DNA from: Methanomicrobiaceae archaeon
Lineage (GTDB): Archaea > Halobacteriota > Methanomicrobia > Methanomicrobiales > Methanomicrobiaceae
Direction: 5' to 3'
Assembly (NCBI GenBank): GCA_016926855.1
Contig: JAFGNT010000004.1
Location: 62,001-126,000 of the forward strand
Length of the DNA stretch: 64,000 nucleotides
Shown here: in pieces, positions 27,744-36,986 of the stretch
Position numbering within the stretch: the stretch's first letter is position 1
How the letters are laid out: the number at the start of each line of letters is the position of its first letter
Made by a program: the position numbers and the translations under genes
The notes under the pieces: generated by a model
What the model was told of the DNA's origin: nothing
Database searches by the model: none
What the model saw: the letters and a program-made list of their open reading frames with translations, nothing else

Positions 27744-28010
27744 CTACCGGCCGGCACGGGAGAGCAGGCGTTCTTCCCTTTCGAGCACCCGCTTTACTGC
27801 GGGCGGCAGCGTGATGCCGGGAGCATTCTCCTCCCCGGGTATGGGTATAAGGTGCGTGCCATCCGGTTCCACGAGGCAGAGAGCGACGGCTTGTGCGGTA
27901 TAGAAGAGGAATCCGGGTGACGCCACCGACTGGCGGCTGATGAGGGGAATAAAAGTTCTCCCGGGGAGGCGCACCGGTCGTCCTGCGGACAGGAGCGGCT
28001 GTCCTGTCAT
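27744..28010 (-). CDS. Small conserved-looking protein following DUF2953, unknown function
   Basis: 88 residues, unrecognised. It starts with an ATG that overlaps the DUF2953 stop by 4 nt (ATGA), strong evidence for translational coupling. Predicted N-terminal beta-rich part (RTFIPLISRQSVASPGFLFYTAQAVALCLVEPDG) and a charged helical tail (AVKRVLEREERLLS). The wording 'FIPLISRQ...ALCLVEPDGTHLIPIP' resembles a GerW-like beta-sandwich edge, but this is only an impression. Third gene of the GerW operon. Confidence 0.65.
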   Translation of the reverse strand: MTGQPLLSAGRPVRLPGRTFIPLISRQSVASPGFLFYTAQAVALCLVEPDGTHLIPIPGEENAPGITLPPAVKRVLEREERLLSRAGR

Positions 28011-28657
28011 GATACTGCTCCCGGCCGGTTCCACAGCATCGCGCGCACTTCGGGGACGGCAAGCAGTTTTCCGGTTGCAACCAGCACGAGCAGCGGCCGT
28101 TCAATACCGATCGCAACAGACAGCCTGCCTTCGCAGACCGGGCGGGAGAAGTCCGGATCCATGCACAGACGCACCTGCCCCAGAGGGGAGAGAATCCCTT
28201 TAATGGCCCAGAAATACCCGTAAACGAGTCCGGTGGTGCAGGCTTCCCCCGTCCCGAACCTGACATCGCAGAACAGGTCTCTGACAGAGAGCGACCGGAG
28301 GAGTGCTGTTGCCGGTTCTTTCAGGATGCGGAGCAGGAAAAGCGCTTCGTCCGGTGAGGGCAGGCCCTTTTTCTCACCGGGGGGCTGTTTTTCTTCAGGC
28401 GGTGCGGCTTCTTCTTCCTTCTCCCCGGTGCCGAGCCTCCGGTAGACGGGATGGTTGAAGATGAGCACCCGGAAAATGCCCGCCTCTTCCGTCCGGTACT
28501 CGGCGGCAAGCGCACCCCAGCGCACCGACCCGGTAACCGTGGTCGTCCCGCATCTTTTCAGCGATCCGCGTATCTCGATGCGGAGCACGTAGAGGGCGAC
28601 AATGACAGCCACACATACGATGGCTACTAATACGACGAGGGCAAAGAGGAAATTCAC
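28007..28657 (-). CDS. DUF2953 protein (YtfI-like)
   Basis: 216 residues. N-terminal membrane helix (NFLFALVVLVAIVCVAVIVALYV), a beta-rich segment (IRGSLKRCGTTTVTGSVRWGALAAEYRT), a Glu/Pro/Lys-rich linker (about 78-100) and a C-terminal domain (RDLFCDVRFGTGEACTTGLVYGYFWAIKG) that is the DUF2953 signature. In Bacillus the DUF2953 gene ytfI is the neighbour of ytfJ (GerW); the same pair occurs here 22 bp apart. Function unknown. Confidence 0.82.
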   Translation of the reverse strand: MNFLFALVVLVAIVCVAVIVALYVLRIEIRGSLKRCGTTTVTGSVRWGALAAEYRTEEAGIFRVLIFNHPVYRRLGTGEKEEEAAPPEEKQPPGEKKGLPSPDEALFLLRILKEPATALLRSLSVRDLFCDVRFGTGEACTTGLVYGYFWAIKGILSPLGQVRLCMDPDFSRPVCEGRLSVAIGIERPLLVLVATGKLLAVPEVRAMLWNRPGAVS

Positions 28658-28679
28658 TCCTGGCTCCGCGAACGCCGTT

Positions 28680-29114
28680 TCAGGCGATATCGTCCCCGGC
28701 TTCCGTCACAGCGACGTCGGCAGCCTTCTCATCCTTTTTTCCGCTCCGCCGCGCAACGGCCGTCTTCACGACATCAGCCACCTGGGGGATGACCGCTTCT
28801 CCCAGTGTCCCGATAATCTCGGAGATAGGATTCGTTTTTTTCAGGGAAAGCACCTGTACCGATTCGGGGCCTTTGACGTCCTTATGGACGATAACAATTG
28901 CCACGGGCGAGACATTCCCGCCTGCTCCGGCACCGGCTCCCCCCCCGCATTTTTCACCGCCGCTTCCTTCACCGGCCCCGAACCCGAAACCGAACCCGGC
29001 GATGGGGATGATCGTTTTATCGCCCGCATCGATTGCGTCCCCGATAATCGCGTTTGCATTGACGAGTTTGTCCAGTTCACACAGCATTGATTCCAGCATT
29101 TCAGCGCCTTGCAT
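28680..29114 (-). CDS. GerW (YtfJ) family protein
   Basis: 144 residues. The family layout is complete: helical N-terminus, then DAGDKTIIPIAGFGFGFGAG with its Gly-rich run (GEGSGGEKCGGGAGAGAGG), VSPVAIVIVHKDVKGPESVQVL, and a Lys-rich C-terminal helix. In spore formers GerW is needed for germination, but the family is widespread in non-sporulating bacteria and archaea, where its role is unknown. The ATG at 29114 follows GGTGA. First gene of the operon GerW-DUF2953-88-residue protein. Confidence 0.9.
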   Translation of the reverse strand: MQGAEMLESMLCELDKLVNANAIIGDAIDAGDKTIIPIAGFGFGFGAGEGSGGEKCGGGAGAGAGGNVSPVAIVIVHKDVKGPESVQVLSLKKTNPISEIIGTLGEAVIPQVADVVKTAVARRSGKKDEKAADVAVTEAGDDIA

Positions 29115-29208
29115 TTAAGTTCACCGTGGAGATATCCCGCCCTCATTCATATAAAACCGATTGCACGATGCAGGAGCTATGATGTCGGCAGTCATGACTG
29201 TTTTGCTC

Positions 29209-29247
29209 TATAATGTATATTATAATGCCATAATGTATTTATATATA
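29209..29247 (+). promoter_or_regulatory. trpB2 promoter with TATAATG repeats
   Basis: TATAATG occurs at 29209 and 29221 and CATAATG at 29229, directly before a TATA box TTTATATATA (29238-29247), about 25 nt before the ATG at 29267 (leaderless-type spacing). The pair TATAATGCCATAATGT (29221-29236) recurs with one mismatch at the promoter of the HTH regulator at 32261-32276. The repeats would overlap the BRE/TATA region, so a bound protein should affect initiation. Confidence 0.65.
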
Positions 29248-29266
29248 CAGAGTACAGTGACTGGGT

Positions 29267-30625
29267 ATGCAAACAAAGATCCTCCTCGATGAGAGTGAGA
29301 TACCGTCTCAATGGTACAACATACAGGCGGATCTCCCCTCGCCGCTTGATCCGCCGCTTCATCCGGGCACAAGGCAGCCTGTCACCCCCGATGATCTCCG
29401 TCCCATCTTTCCTATGGAGTTAATCCGGCAGGAAGTGAGTACACAGCGTACTATCGACATCCCCGGTGAGGTGCGGGACATCCTCAGCCTCTGGAGGCCC
29501 AGCCCCCTGTATCGCGCGTACCGGCTGGAGCGGCACCTGAAGACTCCGGCGAAGATCTACTACAAGTGGGAAGGGGTGAGCCCGCCGGGCAGCCACAAGC
29601 CGAACACCGCGGTAGCGCAGGCGTTCTACAATCAAAAGGAAGGCATCGAGCGAATCGCAACCGAGACCGGTGCCGGGCAATGGGGGTCGGCTCTCGCCTT
29701 TGCCACACAGCTCTTCGACATGGACTGTACGGTGTATATGGTCAGGGCAAGTTATGACCAGAAACCCTACCGGAAGATCATGATGCAGGTGTACAACGCA
29801 GAATGCATCCCGAGCCCGAGTGACCGTACCGAAGCAGGCAAAAAAGTGCAACGAGAGCACCCCGGCACCCCGGGCAGTCTGGGTATTGCGATCTCCGAGG
29901 CCGTAGAGGATGCGGCCACGCATGATAACACCAACTACTCACTCGGGTCGGTGCTCAACCACGTCTGCCTGCACCAGACGGTCATCGGGCTGGAGGCGAA
30001 GGAACAGCTTGCGCGTGCCGATACGTACCCGGATGTCGTGATCGGGTGCGTCGGCGGCGGCTCGAACTTCGCAGGGCTCAGTTTCCCCTTCATCGGGGAT
30101 ACTCTGAAGGGAAAAACCACCGGCACGGAAATTATCGCCGTCGAGCCCGCTGCCTGCCCGACCCTGACGAAGGGTCTCTATGCCTATGATTTCGGAGATG
30201 TTGCGGGGCTGACGCCGCTTTTAAAGATGTTTACGCTTGGTCATGACTTTATCCCGCCCGCTATCCACGCAGGCGGGCTCCGGTACCACGGCGTCGCACC
30301 GCTCGTCGCCCGACTGGTGCATGACGGTATGATCAGCCCCCGGTCCTATTACCAGAACGAAGTGTTCGATGCGGCGGTTGCGTTCGCGAGGACGGAAGGC
30401 ATCATCGTTGCGCCGGAGGCTGCCCACGCGGTCAAGGCGGTCATCGATGTCGCGCTTGACTGCAGGAAAACGGGAGAAGAGAAGACGATTGTCTTTAACA
30501 ACTCGGGCCACGGCCACTTTGACCTCTCCAGTTACGAATCGTACTTCACGGGCGGCCTCATCGATTACGAGTATCCTGCCGAGCTTATCAGGGAGTCGCT
30601 TGCGAACCTCCCGAAGATGGGGTGA
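29267..30625 (+). CDS. trpB: Tryptophan synthase beta-like protein TrpB2
   Basis: 452 residues, the longer TrpB2 form. It condenses indole and serine (or phosphoserine) to tryptophan using PLP. The PLP lysine lies in [13 protein letters not shown] (about residue 111); [32 protein letters not shown] and [15 protein letters not shown] are other landmarks. TrpB2 enzymes need not pair with TrpA; no trpA or other trp gene is in the window. In Methanothermobacter, trpB2 is repressed by TrpY; here a shared promoter element points to the HTH gene at 31776-32264 as candidate regulator. Confidence 0.93.
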   Translation: MQTKILLDESEIPSQWYNIQADLPSPLDPPLHPGTRQPVTPDDLRPIFPMELIRQEVSTQRTIDIPGEVRDILSLWRPSPLYRAYRLERHLKTPAKIYYKWEGVSPPGSHKPNTAVAQAFYNQKEGIERIATETGAGQWGSALAFATQLFDMDCTVYMVRASYDQKPYRKIMMQVYNAECIPSPSDRTEAGKKVQREHPGTPGSLGIAISEAVEDAATHDNTNYSLGSVLNHVCLHQTVIGLEAKEQLARADTYPDVVIGCVGGGSNFAGLSFPFIGDTLKGKTTGTEIIAVEPAACPTLTKGLYAYDFGDVAGLTPLLKMFTLGHDFIPPAIHAGGLRYHGVAPLVARLVHDGMISPRSYYQNEVFDAAVAFARTEGIIVAPEAAHAVKAVIDVALDCRKTGEEKTIVFNNSGHGHFDLSSYESYFTGGLIDYEYPAELIRESLANLPKMG

Positions 30626-30674
30626 TGCCGGTGGAATGGACGATGGAAGCGCACTGAAAAATCACGGGCGGGCC

Positions 30675-31772
30675 ATGACGACCATTGGCTTCATTGTCAA
30701 CCCGATCGCCGGTATGGGCGGTCGCGTGGGGCTGAAAGGAACGGATGGGCAGGCCGGTGAGGCACGGGAGCGCGGTGCTATTCCCGTCGCCCCGGTTCGG
30801 GCCGCGGAATTCCTGAAGGGGATAAAAAACGCAGATCTCAGTGTACTGACCTGCTCCGGTCCGATGGGTGGCGATGTCCTCGAAGAAGCGGGAATCAGGC
30901 ACCGTGCCGTCTTTGCGCCGGCGGGCGAGACGACGTCGGCGGAGGACACCCGGCGGGCCTGCCGGGAAATGCTCGCCAGGAGAATTGACGTGCTGGTCTT
31001 CTGTGGAGGCGACGGTACTGCACGGGATGTCCTCGATGCCGTGGGGCGGCAGGTATCTGTTCTCGGCATCCCGGCGGGCGTTAAAATGTACTCCGCCGTC
31101 TTTGCCACGACTCCATCCGCTGCGGCGGCGATCATCCGGCAGGCCGGGGAGGTTCCTGTTGCCGATGCCGAGGTTGTGGATGTCGACGAAACGGCGTACC
31201 GGAACGGAATTCTCAGTATCCGCCTGTACGGGTATGCGGTGGTGCCGACGCTGCCTGAAGCCCGGCAGGCATGCAAATGGGTGGCCGAAAGCCGGACCGA
31301 GGCGGAATCACAGAGTGCAATCGCGGATTTTATCCGCGAGATCATCCGTGACGACACCCTCTACCTTCTGGGGGCGGGCACGACAACGGCAGAGATTGCC
31401 CGGTCTTTCGGCGTGGAAAAAACCTTGCTTGGTGTGGATGCGTTGTACCGGAAAACGATCGTGGGGCGGGATCTCGGTGAGCGGGAAATACTCAGCCTCC
31501 TTGATGCATATCCCCGTGCCAAAATAGTGATCAGCCCTATCGGCGCGCAGGGTTTCGTTCTTGGGAGGGGCAACCAGCAGATCAGTGCGGAGGTGCTCTC
31601 CCGGGTAGGCACAGGCGGGCTGGTCGTTGTCGCGACCCCCCGGAAACTGGAGAGGACGCCGGTACTCTGGATTGATGTCGGAGACAGGGCGCTCGAAGAC
31701 CAGTTCGGGGATTCTCTCTCTGTTGTCTGCGGGTACCGGATGGCAGCGCGAAAGCCCCTCCGGCACGGATGA
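30675..31772 (+). CDS. ATP-NAD/AcoX kinase-like protein
   Basis: 365 residues of the ATP-NAD/AcoX kinase superfamily. N-terminal TIGFIVNPIAGMGGRVGLKG, nucleotide-binding VFCGGDGTARDVLDA and GIPAGVKMYSAVFATTP, then a long C-terminal part (SPIGAQGFVLGRGNQQIS). The GGDGT motif is the kinase signature. True NAD kinase activity is unproven for this branch, which is separate from the housekeeping NadK. Start ATG 30675; in-frame ATG 30636 is possible. Follows trpB2 by 49 bp. Confidence 0.85.
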   Translation: MTTIGFIVNPIAGMGGRVGLKGTDGQAGEARERGAIPVAPVRAAEFLKGIKNADLSVLTCSGPMGGDVLEEAGIRHRAVFAPAGETTSAEDTRRACREMLARRIDVLVFCGGDGTARDVLDAVGRQVSVLGIPAGVKMYSAVFATTPSAAAAIIRQAGEVPVADAEVVDVDETAYRNGILSIRLYGYAVVPTLPEARQACKWVAESRTEAESQSAIADFIREIIRDDTLYLLGAGTTTAEIARSFGVEKTLLGVDALYRKTIVGRDLGEREILSLLDAYPRAKIVISPIGAQGFVLGRGNQQISAEVLSRVGTGGLVVVATPRKLERTPVLWIDVGDRALEDQFGDSLSVVCGYRMAARKPLRHG

Positions 31773-31775
31773 CGG

Positions 31776-32264
31776 TCATTCGAGCCGGTGGACGAGCGCA
31801 TCACATGCATCGAGAATAGTCTCGGGTTTCGGCTTCATGATCACCACGGGGATATCCACGATCCGTTCGATAAGCGACGCAAGAATCGGGGCGCAGATGA
31901 TACCAAGCGCCCCCTCCTTCTCCGCCCTGACGGCGGCGACGATGCACTCGTCCATGGTATAGGCGGTATATCCGCGGATTTTCACGGTTTTTCCCGTCGG
32001 CGTCACGTTCCGGGCGGTGACCTCGTCGAGCAGAAATTTTGCGGCGATAAGCGCGATAAAGTCCTGCTCTCGCGGGTCGAGGGCGTTCACGATCGCCCGT
32101 ACGGTAGAGAAGCGGGGATCCCTGGCACCGGATGTGATCTTGTAGATAGTCGCTGCGGGTATGCCTGCACGTAATGAGAGTTCTTTGATGCTCATATCAC
32201 GCCGGTTCAGCTCCTCTTCAAGCACCTCACGGAAGTCAGACCTGAAGATGCGCTGTGAAAACAT
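31776..32264 (-). CDS. XRE-type HTH transcriptional regulator, candidate trpB2 regulator
   Basis: 162 residues. Helix-turn-helix of the Cro/CI type at about 14-65 (NRRDMSIKELSLRAG, PAATIYKITSGAR), then a C-terminal alpha/beta domain (about 90-162; ECIVAAVRAEKEGALGIICAP, IERIVDIPVVIMKPKPETILDACD) which looks like a small ligand-binding or dimerisation domain. The start codon lies inside the element TATAATGTCATAATGT, downstream of a TATA box (AAAATATATT, 32281-32290), so the protein probably represses itself. The same element precedes trpB2. By context it may serve the role TrpY has in Methanothermobacter; homology to TrpY is not shown here. Convergent with the NAD-kinase-like gene. Confidence 0.85.
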   Translation of the reverse strand: MFSQRIFRSDFREVLEEELNRRDMSIKELSLRAGIPAATIYKITSGARDPRFSTVRAIVNALDPREQDFIALIAAKFLLDEVTARNVTPTGKTVKIRGYTAYTMDECIVAAVRAEKEGALGIICAPILASLIERIVDIPVVIMKPKPETILDACDALVHRLE

Positions 32265-32290
32265 TATGACATTATAGTCTAATATATTTT
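32261..32290 (-). promoter_or_regulatory. Promoter/operator of the HTH regulator (TATAATGTCATAATGT)
   Basis: On the minus strand the TATA box AAAATATATT (32290-32281) is followed by TATAATGTCATAATGT (32276-32261), which includes the ATG start codon (32264-32262). It matches 15 of 16 bases of the element before trpB2. The leaderless layout places the element over the transcription start, the position for a repressor. Confidence 0.6.
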
Positions 32291-32443
32291 AAAAATTAAT
32301 CCCTTCAGGCGATTTTATTAGATATCGGATAGAATGGCCCCGGGAGAGAGGATTTTTCATCCAAAGAGCCGGCGCGGTGATCGTGTGCGGGCGGGTGCCG
32401 GATGCGGAAACACATATCATACGCGGTAGGTAATAATCAATTA

Positions 32444-33349
32444 ATGCTGAATGTGATGACGGCCACGCTCGTCGGAGCGGCGATCGGGGATGCGCTTGGA
32501 ATGCCGAACGAGACATCTCCCTCCTCGCTCCGGCACATCACAAGCGGCTTTATGCGCCCGTCGCGGTGGCATCCGAACGCGGACCTTCTTCCCGGGCAGT
32601 ATACCGACGATACCCAGATTATGCTCATCATCGCAGAGCTTCTGGCTGCGGGCGAGTATTCGGAAAAGGCGTATGCAGAAGAACTCTGCCGCGTCCATGC
32701 CGCAGGAAAACTCCGGTTTCCCGACGCCACTATTGCAGCGGCGTGTGAGCATATCATCTCCAGCGGGGGGGAAGAGAAAGGCATCTACTCCACAACGGCG
32801 GGATGTGTCGCCACAGCCCTTCCCTTCGCCCTCATCTGCGGAAATCCCGTCACGCTGCGTGAACGGGTTGTCGGTGCCTGCGGCGTTACGCACAGCCATC
32901 CCGCCGCCTATGCCGCCGCCGTCGCATGTGCTTTTCTTATCTCCTCCATCCAGAGCGGTATGAAAAATCCGCTTTCCATTGCCCGTAAAAACGCAGAGCT
33001 GGAAGATGCGACACTGGGTGAAAGGATACACACCGCACTCGAACTTGAGGCGGAAGGCATCAGCCTCGATGCGGCCCTTTCGGTGCTGGGGAATGACGTC
33101 ACGGTCTACCAGACACTGCCGCTTTCATTCTTCCTGATCGGACGGTACCGCGATGTGGAGGAACTGCTGTCCGTTGCCGCACATGTCGGGGGGAACACCG
33201 ATACGATCGGGTTTATCTGCGGGGCATATGCGGGAGCAGTCTACGGCCTGTCCGCGTTTCCTCCCGGCCTCGTCTCCGCGGTCGAGGGGAAGGGCCGGAT
33301 GGAAGTGCTTGCAGAACGACTGCATGAACGATATGCCAGAAAGGATTAA
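32444..33349 (+). CDS. ADP-ribosylglycohydrolase family protein
   Basis: About 301 residues, DraG/ARH superfamily. Metal- and ADP-ribose-binding motifs: AAIGDALGMPNE, QYTDDTQIM, and the C-terminal HVGGNTDTIGFI. Such enzymes remove ADP-ribose from proteins (for example nitrogenase reductase) or act on free ADP-ribosyl compounds; no nitrogenase gene is nearby, so the target is unknown. Start ATG 32444 or 32456; no Shine-Dalgarno. The 179-bp region before it contains the regulator promoter and no further gene that I can support. Confidence 0.88.
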   Translation: MLNVMTATLVGAAIGDALGMPNETSPSSLRHITSGFMRPSRWHPNADLLPGQYTDDTQIMLIIAELLAAGEYSEKAYAEELCRVHAAGKLRFPDATIAAACEHIISSGGEEKGIYSTTAGCVATALPFALICGNPVTLRERVVGACGVTHSHPAAYAAAVACAFLISSIQSGMKNPLSIARKNAELEDATLGERIHTALELEAEGISLDAALSVLGNDVTVYQTLPLSFFLIGRYRDVEELLSVAAHVGGNTDTIGFICGAYAGAVYGLSAFPPGLVSAVEGKGRMEVLAERLHERYARKD

Positions 33350-33374
33350 CATTTTTTAACGGGATAGTACAGCC

Positions 33375-34361
33375 ATGGATATTGCGATTATCGGCGCATC
33401 CGGGTATACCGGAGGAGAATTGATTCGTCTCCTTCTCTCCCACTCCCGGGCCTCGGTGGTGTGCGCAACGTCGAGGAAGCTTGCGGGAAAACCGGTGACA
33501 TCAGTACATCCTCATCTTGGGGGATTTACCGATCTCTCGTTTTCCAATCCGGCAGTGGACGCCATTGATGCAGATGCCGTGTTCCTTGCGGTTCCGCATA
33601 CGGCTGCTATGAAGTATGCAGGCGATCTGGTGGACCGGGGTATAAAAACGGTGGATCTCTCTGCCGACTACCGCCTCCCGAAGGAGGTGTACGAAACCAT
33701 CTACGAGGTGCCTCATACCCGATATTTCACCGCACCCTACGGCCTTCCCGAACTGCATCGTGACGAAATTACCGGGGCTTCTTTCATCGCAAATCCCGGA
33801 TGTTTCCCGACAGGCGCAATTCTTGCCGCCGCGCCGCTCGCATCCCGGGCCCGAACAATCATTTTCGATTCAAAGACGGGTGTTTCCGGAGCCGGGGTCA
33901 ATCCGACCGCAACCACTCATTACCCCAATGTCGGGGACAACTTCATAGCGTACAAATGGACGACCCACCGCCACGTTGCAGAGATGCGGATGGAGATCTC
34001 ACGTCTCGGTTCTGCCGCCAAATGCTATTTCACTCCCCATCTCGTGCCTGCAAACCGCGGCATTCTGACAACCGCCCATGTCCTCCTTGACGAACCGATC
34101 GAACAGGAGGAGGCGGAAGCGCTTTACCGGTCATGGTACGGGGATGAATTCTTCGTGCGCCTTCAGAAGCCCTCCCTGGCGACGGTGCGGGGCAGCAATT
34201 TCTGTGACATGGCGGTGGAATGCGAGGGGACACGTGTTGTTGTCGTTTCGGCAATCGATAACCTTGTAAAGGGTGCGAGCGGACAGGCTATCCAGAATCT
34301 CAACCTGATGACGGGATGCCGTGAGACCGACGGTCTGACCGGCGTGCCGCTCGTCCCCTAG
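33375..34361 (+). CDS. argC: N-acetyl-gamma-glutamyl-phosphate reductase ArgC
   Basis: NADPH-dependent reductase of arginine biosynthesis, 328 residues. Rossmann loop [15 protein letters not shown], catalytic Cys in [13 protein letters not shown] (about residue 142), [12 protein letters not shown], and His in [12 protein letters not shown]. Start ATG 33375. The next gene (CBS) begins 9 bp after its stop, then argJ and argB follow with 4-nt overlaps, so the four genes form one operon. Confidence 0.95.
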   Translation: MDIAIIGASGYTGGELIRLLLSHSRASVVCATSRKLAGKPVTSVHPHLGGFTDLSFSNPAVDAIDADAVFLAVPHTAAMKYAGDLVDRGIKTVDLSADYRLPKEVYETIYEVPHTRYFTAPYGLPELHRDEITGASFIANPGCFPTGAILAAAPLASRARTIIFDSKTGVSGAGVNPTATTHYPNVGDNFIAYKWTTHRHVAEMRMEISRLGSAAKCYFTPHLVPANRGILTTAHVLLDEPIEQEEAEALYRSWYGDEFFVRLQKPSLATVRGSNFCDMAVECEGTRVVVVSAIDNLVKGASGQAIQNLNLMTGCRETDGLTGVPLVP

Positions 34362-34370
34362 GTGAAAATT

Positions 34371-34871
34371 ATGAAAGTGAAAGATGCGATGACCCCCAAC
34401 CCCGTTACTGTCTCCATGCAGGCGACCGTCAGCGAAGCGGCGGGTCTCTTACGGAAAAACCGAATCGGAGGTCTCCCCGTTGTTGAAGGGGAGCGCCTTG
34501 TCGGGATTGTGACGGAGTCCGATATTCTCACCCTGCTTTCAACCGGTGAAATATCAAACGATCTCTGGCTCCCGTCTCCCCTTGAGATTATCGAGGTGCC
34601 GATACGCGAGTTTATCAACTGGGAAAAGACAAAAGAAGCGCTTTCAGACATTGGATCGACGCAGGTACAGGACGTTATGACGCCCGAAGTAATCGCGGTT
34701 GATGCCGATGCCGACATCGAGGAGGCGGCGTCACTGATGCTCCGGGAGGGTATTGCCCGCCTTCCGGTGCTTGCGAAGGGACGGTTGGTAGGCATCGTTA
34801 CCCGGCTCGATATCGTCCGTGGCATTGGTGCGGGATACGAGGATCCCGCGGAGCGTGGCGATAAAGAATGA
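34371..34871 (+). CDS. Tandem CBS-domain protein inside the arginine operon
   Basis: 166 residues: two CBS domains (about 1-65, VKDAMTPNPVTVSMQATVSE ... LVGIVTESDI; and about 98-155, VQDVMTPEVIAVDADADIE ... LVGIVTRLDI) joined by a 30-residue linker. CBS pairs bind adenosine nucleotides or SAM and regulate partner proteins. The start is the ATG at 34371, preceded by AGGTGA with a 5-nt spacer that overlaps the argC stop; an in-frame GTG at 34362 is less likely. Its stop overlaps argJ by 4 nt. Placement between argC and argJ suggests a sensor of energy or nucleotide state for arginine synthesis. Confidence 0.88.
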   Translation: MKVKDAMTPNPVTVSMQATVSEAAGLLRKNRIGGLPVVEGERLVGIVTESDILTLLSTGEISNDLWLPSPLEIIEVPIREFINWEKTKEALSDIGSTQVQDVMTPEVIAVDADADIEEAASLMLREGIARLPVLAKGRLVGIVTRLDIVRGIGAGYEDPAERGDKE

Positions 34872-36022
34872 AGTCCATCTGCGCTGTGGAGGGTGTCACT
34901 GCCGCGGGCATTAAGGAAGGCAGGTACGGCCTTACCCTGATAAAGGCATCAGGGACTGCTGCGGTCGTCTGTACACAAAACCTTGTTCAGGCGGCCCCGG
35001 TGCAGCTGATGCGTGAAGAACCTGATCCGGACGGACGGCTCGACGGTGTGATCGCGAATAGCGGGTGTGCCAATGCATATACCGGGGAGAGAGGGTATGC
35101 CGATGCCCGGGCGATGGCCGCACTCGGTGCCGAAGCTCTCGGCACCGTCCCCTCGCGGGTTGGTGTCGCGAGTACCGGGGTGATCGGCCGCCACCTGGAT
35201 CTCGATCTGATCCATGATCAGTGCCGCCGGATTGCGCCGTCCCTTGCGCGAAGTGATGATGCAGAAGAGGCGGCGGCACGGGCGATCATGACCACCGACC
35301 TTGTAGAAAAGCATGCGCTTGTCCGCGGGAGTACCTTTACCATCGGGGGGATTGTCAAGGGGAGCGGTATGATTGCACCGAATATGGGCACGATGCTCGG
35401 ATTCCTCTACACCGACGCCGATCTCTCCCGGCCGGTGCTGCAGGCGGCGCTTACCGGTGCCTGCCGGCGGAGTTTCAATCGCGTTGTCGTGGACGGCGAC
35501 ACGAGCACGAACGATATCGTCTTTTTAACGGCGACAGGGCTCTGTGGGGCGCCTGATCCGGAGGAATTCACCGCGGCACTCGACGCCCTCTGTATCCTGC
35601 TTGCAAAGCAGATTGCTGCGGATGGCGAGGGTGCGACTAAACTTATTGAGATGCGGGTTGCCGGCGCAGCGTCCGAGGATGACGCGGAGTCCATCGCCCG
35701 GACAATTGTCGGGTCACCGCTCGTAAAAACGGCTGTCTATGGAATGGACCCGAACTGGGGGCGGATAATCGCAGCCGCAGGACGTGCCGGTGTAGTATTC
35801 GATCCAGAGAACGTCTCGCTCTCCATCGGGGAGGGGAAAAGCCTGTGTCCCCTTGTTGACCGAGGGGGAATCGTTGCCGTACCTGACCGGGCAAAGCAGG
35901 CCATGGCCGGAAAAACCGTAGTCTTTGACCTGGATCTGCATTCTGGGAGTGGAGAGGCGACAGCGTGGGGATGCGATCTCACCGAGAAGTATGTAGAGAT
36001 AAACGGGAAGTACACCACATGA
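34868..36022 (+). CDS. argJ: ArgJ, glutamate/ornithine N-acetyltransferase
   Basis: 384 residues. Catalyses transfer of the acetyl group from acetylornithine to glutamate, closing the acetyl cycle; some also use acetyl-CoA. Autocleavage site: PNMGTML, with Thr175 as the N-terminal nucleophile of the beta chain (usual sequence is NMATML, so Gly replaces Ala before the Thr). Other motifs: [40 protein letters not shown] and DPNWGRI. Overlaps both neighbours by 4 nt. Confidence 0.94.
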   Translation: MKSICAVEGVTAAGIKEGRYGLTLIKASGTAAVVCTQNLVQAAPVQLMREEPDPDGRLDGVIANSGCANAYTGERGYADARAMAALGAEALGTVPSRVGVASTGVIGRHLDLDLIHDQCRRIAPSLARSDDAEEAAARAIMTTDLVEKHALVRGSTFTIGGIVKGSGMIAPNMGTMLGFLYTDADLSRPVLQAALTGACRRSFNRVVVDGDTSTNDIVFLTATGLCGAPDPEEFTAALDALCILLAKQIAADGEGATKLIEMRVAGAASEDDAESIARTIVGSPLVKTAVYGMDPNWGRIIAAAGRAGVVFDPENVSLSIGEGKSLCPLVDRGGIVAVPDRAKQAMAGKTVVFDLDLHSGSGEATAWGCDLTEKYVEINGKYTT

Positions 36023-36909
36023 AGCGGGAGGATATTTTAACGGAAGCACTGCCGTACATCCAGCAGTTCCGTGGAAAAAAAATCGTAATAAAGCTCGGCG
36101 GGCATGCAATGATCGATCCTGCCGTGCTTGACACCGTCATTCAGGACGCCGTGCTGCTGCACTACGTCGGCATGAAGGTCGTGCTGGTCCACGGGGGCGG
36201 TCCTGAGATCACCCAGAAAATGCAGGCGATGGGAAAAGAACCGAAATTCGTCTCAGGTCTCCGGATCACTGACAGGGAAACCCTTGAAATCGCCCAGATG
36301 GTGCTGGTGGGAAAAATCAATTCGGGAATCGTTTCCCTGATTGCAAAATTCGGAGCCCGGGGTGTCGGTATATCGGGCAACGACGGCAACCTGCTGATCG
36401 CAAAAAAACTCGATCTCCAGAAGGTGCAGATCGGGGACGAAGAGCAGGAGGTCGATCTCGGTCATGTCGGCGAGGTGGTGGAAGTCAATGCCCGGCTCCT
36501 CGACGTGCTGCTCGCAAACGACTACATTCCCGTCATTGCTCCGCTGGCGATTGACCGGGCCGGACAGGATCTCAATGTCAACGCGGATACTGCGGCAGGT
36601 GAGATTGCAATCGCGCTCCAGGCCTATAAGCTCATCAATCTCACCGATGTCGACGGTGTGATGAACGCCGGCAGGACACGGACATTCCGCCGTCTCCATG
36701 CGCATGAGGCTGAGGCGATGATGGCGGACGGGTCCATTGCCGGAGGGATGATACCGAAACTGAAGGCATGCATGAAGGCATTGCAGTCCGGTGTCCGGTT
36801 TGCCCATATCGTCAACGGCAACAAGGAGCACGGCCTGCTCCTTGAACTCTTCACCGACGACGGGATCGGTACCATGGTACAGAATGACGGGGATCCTGAA
36901 TTCTCCTGA
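36019..36909 (+). CDS. argB: Acetylglutamate kinase ArgB
   Basis: 296 residues, amino acid kinase family. [11 protein letters not shown] (about 22-32), [44 protein letters not shown] and the LTDVDGV/GGMIPKL segment match ArgB. The N-terminal helix ([20 protein letters not shown]) is of the type found in arginine-sensitive hexameric enzymes, but allostery is not shown. Start ATG at 36019 overlaps the argJ stop by 4 nt. Last gene of the arginine operon. Confidence 0.95.
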   Translation: MKREDILTEALPYIQQFRGKKIVIKLGGHAMIDPAVLDTVIQDAVLLHYVGMKVVLVHGGGPEITQKMQAMGKEPKFVSGLRITDRETLEIAQMVLVGKINSGIVSLIAKFGARGVGISGNDGNLLIAKKLDLQKVQIGDEEQEVDLGHVGEVVEVNARLLDVLLANDYIPVIAPLAIDRAGQDLNVNADTAAGEIAIALQAYKLINLTDVDGVMNAGRTRTFRRLHAHEAEAMMADGSIAGGMIPKLKACMKALQSGVRFAHIVNGNKEHGLLLELFTDDGIGTMVQNDGDPEFS

Positions 36910-36986
36910 ATTCACCGTTTTTTCTTAAATAATCAAAGAAAGAATAAATATCTCCTGTGTTGTATGGTTGTGCTGAGGCATATCCG

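Noticed and set aside
32301-32443. Possible short ORF fragments (AVIVCGRVPDAETHIIRGR) before the ADP-ribosylglycohydrolase
   Set aside because: No start, no length, no homology that I can support.
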